A stretch of 64,000 bases of DNA from Acridotheres tristis (Eukaryota; Chordata; Aves; Passeriformes; Sturnidae). The notes beneath the pieces are model-generated. The model had not been told where the DNA came from. It saw only the letters and a program-made list of their open reading frames with translations, and did no database searches. Of the stretch, positions 10,331-20,120 are shown piece after piece. Both the position numbers and the translations under genes were made by a program. The stretch's first letter is position 1, and each line of letters opens with the position of its first letter. The DNA is taken from the NCBI GenBank assembly GCA_037013685.1, contig CM072889.1:14641976-14705975 (forward strand). Direction: 5' to 3'.

Positions 10331-11519
10331 CCAAGCCTGGGAGCACAACTCTGCAGCGAGGGCAGACATCCCATAAACCAACCGGGCTTTGCTCCACAGG
10401 CTGGGGCTGTGTCATCAGTCACAGACACCAGCGAGGGGAGAGGCAGAAGGAAGGGCAGGGCTGTGGGGAGCACGGGGGACAGCTCAAGGCATGGCTGTGC
10501 TCCATTCTCTAACCCATAAAATAAATCCACTAAAAATTTCGAAATGGATCTGCTCACACCGGTTGATTCAGTGCTCCAAAAGTAACGGAGGAAAACTGCC
10601 AGCTCTCTGTGAAGTTGATACCTAACAGATTACACTAAACCAGAGCTAATCAGCAGATTATCACTCTGATTGTTCCATGTCCTTGTTATCCCGGCCAAGC
10701 CTCCAGACCTTGCTCAAGCCCGGATTTAGGCTCAGGGAGGCAATTCCCTCATGGAGAGCGGGGAGGAGGGAGCCCACATTGCTCATCTGTGACATAAGGA
10801 TTTTTCTTGCTTGCATTTCACTTTTATTGAGGAGCTGCAGTGAAATATTCCTGTCCTGGTCCCAAAATGTGCACACAGGGCTGAGCTGGGCTCAGATTCA
10901 CAGCACACCTGGAGCTGGTGTCCCTCCCATCTCTGGGAAGCTCCTTTCCTGTAAGAAGGGATCTCACAGCCAGGCCCCTCTGCCCTGCCTGGAGCAGATT
11001 CCTTTTAGCTCTGGGACTCCTGCAACTCCAGTAAGATGCTTTTAGCACTTGAGTCCAGGCAATTCCCAGGGAAACATTCCGTGTGTGCTGCAGCCTTCTC
11101 TTCACACCCCATGCCTGCGGTCTCACCATCCTGCAGCACCACCAGAATTTGTTTTTTATGTTTTATTTATTTATAGGGTTTTCCTCCATGCTGGGAGTAC
11201 AGAACTGTAAATATTCCACGAGTGCTGGCTGCAGCAGGGTGCCAGTTTACCTGGGCACACAAGCGCTGAGCAAACTGGGAGCTCATCTCCACAATGACTC
11301 TGGCACAGCCAGGGTGTTTGCTTTCTGCACATTTTTGGCCGAACAAAGACAATTGTTCAATTACATTTATTTTTTTTTTCCTCTCTCTCTAAAGGCAGCA
11401 CAGGAAGGATGGAACAAGCTTTGTTTGCCTGCCTGGAGGAAGGCATTGTTCCATCACGAAGCCACCACAACCCTCCGTGGCCCCACGGGGTGACCCTGGG
11501 TGTCACCGGGGCGCTGTGC
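10331..11519. other. unique DNA with AT-rich part at 10.5-10.7 kb
   Basis: No gene is recognised. From about 10505 to 10680 the sequence is AT-rich, with ATAAATCCACTAAAAAT, GGTTGATTCAG, GAGCTAATCAGCAGATTATC and CTGATTGTTCC. It is a possible second regulatory block next to the 9.8-10.3 kb one. The remainder is ordinary unique sequence. Confidence 0.4.
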
Positions 11520-11830
11520 TGCTCGGGACAAGCTTTCCACACTCACATATAAATAGATGCTTTATTTCTGTGCTCTGTTTACTGTGCGTAGAAATCTGAT
11601 TTTCCCTAATGGTCCTTTATAAATAGTTTCCACCCACCCCCTGCTTGAAAGCTTCTCTGACTCACATTGGAAATTAGGTTCTTCCCCTCCTCGCTATTGA
11701 GAACAATTATAGCTCTTTGTTCCGCGGGAATTAAGAAGCACGAGGGCTGAATCCAGCCACATGAAAATTGTCACTCTCCTTTGTTTCTGCCTGTAATAAT
11801 TATCCTGCCAACTGCTCACTGCCATCCTCA
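11520..11830. promoter_or_regulatory. candidate conserved non-coding element
   Basis: This AT-rich, repeat-free block contains ATATAAATAGATGC, TTTATAAATAGTTTCC, ATTGAGAACAATTATAG, ATGAAAATTGTCACTC and CTCCTTTGTTTCTGCC, followed by GTAATAATTATCC. The CCTTTGTTTC and GAACAAT strings resemble SOX sites. The assignment rests only on composition and motif density. Confidence 0.35.
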
Positions 11831-12172
11831 AGCCCCGGGTGCCTCGCTGAGCACCCTCCACCCTCCAGCCCAGCCTGCCCCGGCTTTGTGCTGATTCAGG
11901 TTTTAGTGGCTGCTCTTCATTCATTTACCTTTCCCTTCCATTTCCCAACGGGAATTGCATTCCCGGGGGGAAAGAGGCCTCCAGACAGGCAGGGCAGGCT
12001 CCTGAGGGGACAAAAAGGGAGCAGGCTGTCCTTAGACGAGACCTTGGGCATTGGTTGTTGCTCAGAAAAGGCTGCAGCACCTTTGCCAAGGTTTGGGCCA
12101 CGCCCAAGTGAAGCCAAGGGCCCTGGCCAGGGGTGACACAGCCTTCGCCCTGGTGGGATGGGAAAAGGCATC

Positions 12173-12219
12173 CTGGATGGATGGATGGATGGATGGATGG
12201 ATGGATGGATGGATGGATG
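12173..12219. repeat. (GGAT)n microsatellite
   Basis: About eleven perfect tetranucleotide units GGAT/ATGG run uninterrupted. A shorter array with the same motif occurs at 51075-51106. It is likely length-polymorphic. Confidence 0.97.
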
Positions 12220-13031
12220 TGCAGTGGATATGTCCCTTTGGGACATGGGTTAGTGGTGGCCTTGGCAGTGCTGGGGAAACAATGCTCTTAGAGGCCTTTT
12301 CCAAACTTAATGATTCAGTGAGTCCACGATTCCATGAAAAAGAGAGCAGGGGCAGGCAGCCAGAAGAATTGACAGAGGGATAAAATGCTTTCTCTTCCCA
12401 CAAACCTTCTCCAGTGTGAAAACCCCTGTTTAAAAGAACACAACCAAACCCTGCACAAATTTTTTAAAGGATCTAAAATGACTCTCCATTGACCCCTCCA
12501 GCCACATACTCATTTTTCATTAAACTGTTCCTGGGATCTTATAAGCAACGAGAGAGAACAAGCAGGCAAAAGGGTGAAAACAACCCAGAGGGCCCTGGGG
12601 CTGTAATAACTGAGACAGGAACATTTCAAATTATACCTTGGGTCAAAATGATTTGAGATTGATCAGAAACGAAAATTACCCCTGAGCTCCGTTGATTGTC
12701 TATGCCTTGGGTTCATCCGGAGGCTGAGTTTCTCCCACATTTTCGCTTTTCCTGGGAATGGGGATACCTTGACCTAAGTGTTTTAAGCAGCAGAGGAGAA
12801 AGGAAGGAGCCTTTGAATCCTCTACATCCACCAAATTGAAGCGGTGTCCTGGACAAATCCACCCTGAATTGTTTCCTCCCTCCCCGGGAATCCTTGTTTT
12901 GCCATTATCAAGAAAATACACTGACAAGAGCAGACTGTTCAGTAGCTGCGATTTGGGAAACAAAAGCTGGGAAGTGCTCCCAGCTCTCTGGAGCTTTGCC
13001 ACTTCCACTAGAAATGGGCACATGTGGGTCC
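12220..13031. other. unique DNA, possible CNE at 12.46-12.70 kb
   Basis: No gene is recognised. From about 12460 to 12705 it is AT-richer and repeat-free, with TTTTTCATTAAACTG, ATCTTATAAGCAACG, CAAATTATACC and TTGAGATTGATCAG. That would fit a conserved regulatory block. The rest is plain unique DNA. Confidence 0.35.
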
Positions 13032-13386
13032 CTTTATATATATATATATTTATAAATATATTAAAAATATAAATATATAAAAATAATAAATATTTAATAT
13101 TTAACAAGTTCCTGTGCCCTGGGGACAAACTGGGACAGCCCCTCCAAGGGCTGCAGAATGGGCAATGAAAAATTGTATGGAAAATATTTATTTTATGAAT
13201 AATAAAATTTGTATTAAATGTATTTATTTATATACAAGATATTATAGATTCATAATGTATATAATTAGCATCTTATATATTAATAATTTATATAGAATCA
13301 GTATGTTTTCTGTATTAATTGCTGTATATTTATATATTTTTATCGTGTATGTATTGCATATTTTTTATTTCTATATTAGATATGTG
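13032..13386. repeat. AT-rich low-complexity tract
   Basis: Two AT-rich runs (13032-13108 and about 13166-13386) of degenerate TATA/TTTA/AATAT strings are separated by about 55 bp of GC-rich sequence. The first opens with alternating TA of about 16 bp. This is an outlier in an otherwise GC-rich window and would melt easily. No gene is present, and frames across it are composition artefacts. Confidence 0.85.
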
Positions 13387-13697
13387 TCAACTTTCGCCCT
13401 TCATGGTATCAGTACACCCTCTGTTGGGTACCCCCAGGTCCCCCAAGCCTGCAGGCTCAGTCTGAGCCCAGCTTGAGGAGGGAACAGCAAGGCCTGGGCA
13501 GGGCAATAGCTGCTTTTTTCCGGTGTCTGAACCCCGAATATTATCGTTTTGTTGGTCTAATGCACCAAAATTCAATGTTCTCATCTGGCTGCTTTTGCCT
13601 TGCCAATGAATAATCTGCATTATCTCGCTCTGGTCGGTATCTGATGGATAACCCTGATGACTGGGCAGGCCAGCAGTGTGTTGGGATTCTCTGGGAT
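13387..13697. other. unique non-coding DNA
   Basis: Short unique spacer between the AT-rich tract and the 33-bp minisatellite. Nothing recognisable. Confidence 0.6.
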
Positions 13698-14192
13698 GAG
13701 AGCTGGGATGGAATGCTCCTGGAGCAGGATTAGAGCTGGGATGGAATGCTCCCAGAGCAGGATGAGTGCTGGAATGGAATGGTCCCAGAGCAGGATGAGA
13801 GCTGGGCTGGGATGCTCCTGAAGCAGGATGAGAGCTGGGATGGAATGGTCCCAGAGCAGGATGAGTGCTGGAATTGAATGGTCCCAGAGCAGGATGGGAG
13901 CTGGGCTGGGATGCTCCTGAAGCAGGATGAGTGCTGGAATGGAATGGTCCCAGAGCAGGATGAGTGCTGGGATGGAATGCTCCTGGAGCAGGATGAGTGC
14001 TGGGATGGAAAGCTCCTGGAGCAGGATGAGTGCTGGAATGGAATGGTCCCAGAGCAGGATGAGAGCTGGGCTGGGATGCTCCTGAAGCAGGATGAGAGCT
14101 GGGATGGAATGCTCCCAGAGCAGGATGAGAGCTGGGATGGAATGCTCCCGGAGCAGGATGAGTGCTGGGATGGAATGCTCCCGGAGCAGGAA
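13698..14192. repeat. 33-bp minisatellite, fifteen copies
   Basis: Fifteen units of exactly 33 bp with no indels start at 13698 and end at 14192. The unit opens GAGTGCTGG or GAGAGCTGG and closes GAGCAGGAT. Three unit types alternate. A two-unit block (GGAATGGAATGGTCCC type followed by GGGCTGGGATGCTCC type) recurs at 13764, 13863 and 14028, which points to block-wise duplication of 66 bp. As 33 is a multiple of three, both strands stay open and give an 11-residue protein repeat. This is not evidence of a gene. Confidence 0.97.
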
Positions 14193-15227
14193 TGTCATCC
14201 CAGCCCTGGAGGATGCTCCTCCGCCCCCTCTCCCTGCACGGCTCAGACGGCTCCGCTCCAGTTCCCCCCGCGAATGTTGCGATGTTTAATCAGGTGCAAA
14301 GAAGTCGCGTTTCCCCTGGCTCGCTCTCCCAAGGATGCCTTTCCCTCCGTTTCATTCCCTCCTCTGGCATCCAGCTGGAATGCTGGCCCAGCGCTGTGTG
14401 CCTGAGGCACCCGGGCCCACACCCTCCTCCTTTCCCCAAAAATGGAGTTTTCCCACCAGCTGTGCCCAACCTTGTGGGCTTTTTTAGCTCTGAAGGACAG
14501 GACGTGGCAGGGGCTGTTTAATGGGAATTTCAGGTGATGAAATTGCAGAGGATCTCTGGAGCATCTTCTGAGGGTGGAAGGGAATGCAGATCCCTGCTTC
14601 CATCACTGCTCATCCTTTCTCCTCCTGGTCTCCTCTTTTTTCTGCTGGAATTTTTTTGGCTTTTTCCAAACCTTAGCAGCTTCCTGGCACTTGAAAGAAG
14701 GAAAGAGAGAAATGCCTGTTATAAATAAATATTTAATTAAAAGGGCTCAAGCTCTCCCTTCAAGGTAAACCTGACCTTTAATCACTGGCTCCATCCTGCT
14801 GGAGCCCTGCTGAGCTCCCAGCCCCTCCTGGATCTCCAGCCAGACCAGGAGCACACATGGATGAAGGAGATGTTTTCCCTTCCAGCCTCTGTCACTGCAC
14901 TTGAGGAGCCACAGGATGAAGTTGCCGAGGTCCTGATGGCTCCCTGGGCTGTGACATGTTCAATCCCATCAGGAATTACTGCTGGGATAACGCATGATTA
15001 ATCCAGCACAGAGCACCTGCTGGTTGGAGGGGCTGTGGGAAGCTGTGGCACAGTGAACGTGGCAGGAAAACAAGGGGGAGAATGGCTCGGGAATGCCGGC
15101 CAGGAGTGGGAAGGGAGTTCTGCAATCCTGGGATGGAGAGGAGAGTATGAGGGGTGTGAGGTTAAATGGGGTTCCCATGTGGGGCAGGACTGTCCTGCAC
15201 TGAGGATCTCTCTCCAGAGCTCCTCCA
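14193..15227. other. unique non-coding DNA
   Basis: No gene is recognised. A small CpG cluster lies at about 14216-14280, and an AT-rich spot (ATAAATAAATATTTAATTAAAAG) lies near 14720-14743. Nothing else is supported. Confidence 0.55.
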
Positions 15228-15440
15228 CATCCAGCTCCTGTGTCCTCAGCACAGGAAGGATGTGGAGCTGTTGGAGAGGGTCCAGAGGAGATGCTCTGCT
15301 CTGGAGCCAGGCTGGGAGAGCTGGGGGTGTTCATCTGGAGAGGAGAAGGCTCCAGGAAGACCTCAGAGCCCCTTCCAGTGCCTAAAGCGGCTCCAGCAGA
15401 GCTGGAGAGGGACTTGGGACAAGGGATGGAGGAATATGGA
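15228..15440 (+). mobile_element. CR1: internal CR1 fragment lacking its 3' end
   Basis: The plus strand carries the CR1 segment that normally lies upstream of the terminal 3' UTR: 'tcctcagcacaggaagga', 'tggagctgttggagagggtc', 'ggctgggagagctggggg', 'tggagaggagaaggctcc', 'cctcagagccccttccag' and 'ctggagagggacttggg'. It stops near 15440 without 'ggaaggtgtccctgcc' or the octamer tail. Loss of the 3' end is unusual for a target-primed insertion and suggests later deletion. Confidence 0.9.
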
Positions 15441-16284
15441 TACACTTCCAAGGGTGGGACAATTCTGCAGCCGACCTCAGGCTGCTGGGGGCTATGTGGA
15501 AGGACAGCCCCATCCATGGGGATTGTGGCTCAGTCCCCCAAAACACCTCGAGCCTTCAGACTGCACTGCTCTGGTCCTGGATATAAGGAAATGATGTGGA
15601 GGTGAAACTTTCTGTATCCTGTTTCCATCCCCAGGCAAGGAGGACCTGGACATTTATTTCTGTGGAGCCAGAAGAAAACTTCCCATGGCCCAGCCTGTCC
15701 CCACAGAGGAATGGCACAAACTTTCTAGGAAAAGCACAAAGTGGGCACGTCTGTGTTCCATGAACTTTAAGTAAAGCCTCCCCTCTCCGCAGAGCACCAG
15801 CAAACACAGTGGGAAATAAACCCAAAATTGCCCAGCAAAGCCTATAATTGCATTTCCAAACCTTCAGCCAGCAGTTCCCAGAAGTGCCAGAGCAGAGCTG
15901 CAAATAAAGCAGCACTGATGGGTTCTGCATTCAGGGAGATGCTCCATGATGGCAGTGGGAATGTTTCCCCATCTTGTAGGGATTTTCCCATGCTCCTTTT
16001 ATCCCAATAAAGTGATCCCTCTCCAGGGCTGCCTCAGCCTCCTGTGCTGGCAGAGCTCAGGTGGGATCACTGATCCCTGGATATTCCCAGCAGAGATTCC
16101 AGGCTCACACAGCCTCTCATGGGATCCAGGGCTGGGGGGGGGAACAGCACCAGGGGTCTGAGAATGGGCCTGGGTGGGCAGAGGGGCAGGTGGGAGCTGC
16201 TCATCACCTGCTTGGGGACCAGCAAAGCCCAGCTCAGCACTAGAGATTTTGATGGCTCTTTGGGTCTAAGGTCCTTTTCCAGGG
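15441..16284. other. unique non-coding DNA
   Basis: No gene or interspersed repeat is recognised. The stretch between the CR1 fragment and the polypyrimidine tract is ordinary unique sequence. Confidence 0.6.
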
Positions 16285-16635
16285 CCTTCTGTATTTTCCT
16301 TTTCCTCCTTTTTATTTTCTTGTTCATTTTCCTTTTCCTTTTCCCTTTCCCTTTCCCTTTCCCTTTCCCTTTCCTTTTCCCTTTCCCTTTCCCTTTCCCT
16401 TTTACTTTTCATCCCTTTCTCTGTCCCTTTTCTCCTTTCTCCTTTCCCTTCCTTCTTTATTTTCCTTCTCCTTCCTTCCTTTCTTCCCCTTTGCATTTCC
16501 CTTTGCATTTCCCCTTGCATTTCCCTTTGCATTTCCCTTTCCCTTCCCTTTTTAATTTTCTTTTTCCTAGTTTCCTTTCTACCCCTTTGCATTTCCCTTT
16601 CTCCCTTTTCCCTTTGTCCCTTTTCCTTTTTTCCC
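16285..16635. repeat. polypyrimidine tract with 6- and 12-bp units
   Basis: About 350 bp is almost purely C/T on the plus strand. Inside it, CCCTTT hexamers run at about 16340-16404, and a 12-bp GCATTTCCCTTT unit repeats at about 16490-16545. Long homopurine-homopyrimidine mirror-type sequence can form intramolecular triplex (H-DNA); that is a known property of such tracts, not something shown here. Confidence 0.92.
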
Positions 16636-17846
16636 CAGGATGACACGGTCTCCCAGCCCTCCCTACAGCCAAGCACAGATGTCACCAAAGACAAGTCCCA
16701 GTTCTGCCTCTCCAGCCAAGAGCAAGGTCAGAACTTCCAGAGGGCTCTGTGGGAACACCAACCTCCTCCTCCAAGCCCAAAATCCTCCATGGGAGTGGCT
16801 GCTGTGGGACCAGATGGGGACACTGGCATCTGTCCCACTGCCCTGCTACACTGCACCTGCCTGTGCCCCCCAAATCTGGTTCTCCCCAAACCAGGCTCCC
16901 CCCAAACCAGACTCCCCCTGCAGGGTCCATTGGGCAGCCAGAACCCACAGAAAATGCAAATGGCTTTTACAGTCATTATCCCAAGTAAGCTGTGCTTTAA
17001 TTCAGTTTTAATTAAAGGGGGGGAAAACTTGCCCAGCTAAACAATTTCCAAACGGACGATGGGTCAGAGCAACAGAGAATTCCTTTCACCCAACTGGCCC
17101 AACGTTTTGAAACTTTTAATTAAAAACACCCCAAGTTTTGGCCCAGTAAATTGCCCAGAGCCCACAGGCCTTTGAAGAGGTGTAATTAGGGCTGTTGGGC
17201 CCCCGTAGGATGCTCCAGGTGGATAAACTCCTGAAAAAGGGCTCCTGTGTGGTGGTGGGCTGGGAGGGTCTGTGCAGGAGCCCCCTCCCAGCAGATCCCC
17301 ATCCCTGGGTCACCCCTGAGTCACCTGAGGGTCAGGTGGACACATCCTGGTGCTCCTGGGTCACCTCTGGGAGCTGTGGCTTCCTCTGCTGGAGAAAGGG
17401 AAGGAATCAAAACCCAGATAGGGGATTTGCCATCTGAAATCCTTCTGCATGTGTGGGATCTGCATGCAGGGATGCAGGGATACAGGGGTGCAGGGGTACA
17501 GGGATGCCATTTTTAGGGATGCTCCCTTGCTTTCCTGTCACAGCAGGATCTCCATGACAAAGCCACCACTGCCTCTTGACAGCCTTCATAAAGAAAACAA
17601 AGGAACCAAGGTCTGTCCCAGCTGATCCTTCAGGTCAGTGTTGGGACACCCAGTTCTCCATTCCCAAGTTTGGGAACTAAACCTGATTATTCCAGGTTTG
17701 GAAATAAGGCCAGGTTTCCTAAAGTGCTCAGCAGCCTCTCTTTTTTCCAGTTTTCTTTCAAAATAAAGCTAAAATGAAGGAGTCCTTGCAGCAATGGATA
17801 GTTTCTGGGACTTGTTTCTGGACATCCTGAAATGGATCCAGGCTGG
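16636..17846. other. unique DNA with a small 9-bp-type repeat
   Basis: No gene is recognised. At about 17466-17511 there are five short degenerate units of the type GGGATGCA/GGGGTACA, giving a small tandem run. An AT-richer part with TTTAATTCAGTTTTAATTAAAG lies near 16996-17017. The rest is unique. Confidence 0.55.
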
Positions 17847-18100
17847 AATGGCTTTAAATGGAAGAGAAAGAGTAGATTTAGATGAGATATTGGGAAGGAT
17901 CCTTCCCTGTGAGGATGGTGAAGCCCTGGCACAGGGTGTCCAGAGGAGCTGTGGCTGCCCTTGGATCCCTGGAAGTGTCCAAGGCCAGGTTGGACAGGGC
18001 TTGGAGCAAACTGGGATAGTGGAAGGTGTCCTTGCCTGTGGTAGGGGTGGGACTGGATGAGCTTTGAAGTCCCTTCCAGCCCAAACCATTCCATGATTCT
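17847..18100 (+). mobile_element. CR1: CR1 LINE 3' fragment, sense
   Basis: Sense CR1 3' end. It runs 'aatggctttaaatgg', 'agtagatttagatgagat', 'attgggaaggatcc', 'agaggagctgtggctgcc', 'ggaaggtgtccttgcc' and 'cccttccagcccaaaccatt', then 'ccatgattct'. It is about 255 bp, 5'-truncated and non-coding, and only moderately diverged. Confidence 0.95.
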
Positions 18101-19579
18101 CCACTTCCATAACTCCTTTCCAATGTCAGATTCACATTCAGTTGCCTCCCCCTGCCACAGATCCCACAGCTCTTCCCCATCCCAGAGGGACCTGAGGAGT
18201 GGACTTTGCACTTCTGCATGGGAATGAAACACTAGAGCATTGAATTTTCTTGGAGAAGAAGCCATTCCAGAGTTTCCACCCAAATTTCTGCTTCAGCTTT
18301 GAAGTGAGTGTGATGCTCTCAGAGTCAGGGAGAGGAATTGAGTCAAGGATCCCCCGAGCACAGGAAGGTCCCTCCTGCCATTGGGTGGGAAGGCAGAAAC
18401 AGAAAATACATGGAAGAAATCGGAACAAGGAGACAGGAAAACACAAGTGGCTGCACAATGACATTAAAATTAAAAAAAAAACCCAAAACAAAACTAAAAA
18501 CCAAACCAAAACAAAATAAAAAATCCTAAAAAAACAAGCAGAGTGTGTTAGAGATGGAGCTGTTCCAGGAATGAAAGCGCTGTGACGGGCAGGTGTTGAT
18601 GCCACCAGGCATAACAGCAAAGAAAGGAAAATCAGGATAGTGTGGGGGTTTTTTAGCATTTATTCCAAAAACACTTGCTGAACATGGTGCAATGTCTTTG
18701 ATATGAAGGTTAATTGAAAGAAATGGTACAGACCCCTTGGAACTCAGTCTGAAATAGCTCCAAAAAAGGAAAATTTGGGGCAAATAAGACAAAGGAAGAC
18801 AAAGGAGTGGAAAAGCAGAAGATTTAAGCCAGACTTAGGGAAAGAAGAGAGGAGCTGCACACCTGGCTCACACCTGGCTGTCCCCACACCCCTTCATGCA
18901 CTGGGGCACTTTGTGGGGTACCCTGGGTGTTACCCTAGAAATACCACATGGAAATACTGCCATTACAGTACAATACAGGATTTTCCCTGCCTGGTGATTC
19001 AAGGCAGAAAGCAAAGGGAAAAGGACATAAAATTACAGCCAGACTCAAAACTTCCTGCTCAGGCCTTCACTGGAGCCGTGGCACAGGTCACAAGCTGCTG
19101 TTCGAGGACAGTTTTCAAGGCTGTAGATCCTGTTTAATATTCTCCTCCCAGGCCTCTTTGTTCCTCCAGGCTCGGGCCAGAATGAGAAATGAAAACCCTG
19201 AGCTGGGAAAGCCAGGAACAATTCCTGGGGGTCTGCAAATCCAGCGAAAATCACCGTGGGGTGAGAACACCAGGGGAGAACTCCTGTGCCGTGGATTCAG
19301 AGCGAGTTCAGGATCAAAAGTGTTCAGGACAGAGCTCGGAACTGCTGCAAGCTGCTCTGAAAATTCTTGCCTCGTCTCCAGCCAGCACTTCTCCCATTTG
19401 GCTGCCAGCATTCCCAAAACCTTGCGATCTCTGCTCGCAGGACATGGGTGAGCTCCAGCTCCCAGCTCCCACACTTGGAAGCTCTCGGTGTTCTCCTCGC
19501 TGTGCACATCCAGACACGGCCCCCCCGAGCCCCCCGAACACGCCCCGGCCACGGCTCCCAAATCCCGGGAGCGTCTCTT
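18101..19579. other. unique DNA with an A-rich run
   Basis: No gene is recognised. An A-rich low-complexity run with AAAAC units spans about 18463-18538. A short CpG-rich patch lies at about 19505-19580 immediately before the next candidate regulatory block. The remainder is plain unique DNA. Confidence 0.55.
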
Positions 19580-20120
19580 GGAGAACGTCTCTCTCCCCCT
19601 TGGCTCCATCGCCAATATTTGAGCTGTGCTGTAATTGGCCATGGAAGCCTCATGGCGTTGATGTTCGCCTTGATTAGCCGAACGTGCAAAGCACTTACAA
19701 TGCAAATTTCCCTTTAAAATTCCGTTTCCTGCGAGCCCTCAATGAATCAGCTGCGGAGATCTCCCACTGAGAGCTCTCCTGCCAGTAAAAGTTGATAGTG
19801 CTAATGTTTGTGGAGTGGGAGCGCACAAGGGGGAAGAAGCACTAAAGCAAACTCATCCAAAGCGTCAAATATTTGCAGGAAAATGCGCCCATTCTCTGCC
19901 CCGCTGTCCCGATTGTCGCCCCCCGCCCAGCTGATCGCAGCCGCCCCCCAGCTCTTCCTTTCAGCCCCAAGATGCAGCTGTGTTTTCTTTGTTCGCACTC
20001 CCTTTGCAAACGCTGCTCTTGCCTTATTGAAGTCTTTGAAAAAATATTCTGTATAGAAACAATTCTGCCGACACATCAGATTTCTCCGGGCTGCCTCTCC
20101 CCGCTCCTGCCTCTCCCATT
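19580..20120. promoter_or_regulatory. strong candidate conserved non-coding element
   Basis: A 540-bp repeat-free block, GC-balanced, with a very high density of binding-site-like words. These are CGCCAATATTTGAG, GCTGTAATTGGCC, CTTGATTAGCCG, a perfect POU octamer ATGCAAAT at 19700-19707, GATAGTGCTAATG, TTTTCTTTGTTCGC (SOX-like) and AGAAACAATTCTG (SOX-like). Flanking DNA is GC-rich and less structured. It has the look of a developmental enhancer. No conservation data were available, and it could also be a transcribed but non-coding region. Confidence 0.45.

Noticed and set aside
13620..14405. Open frames on both strands with an 11-residue repeat (about 190 and 175 residues)
   Set aside because: They follow from a 33-bp tandem unit without stop codons. 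No start context, signal or domain supports a protein.
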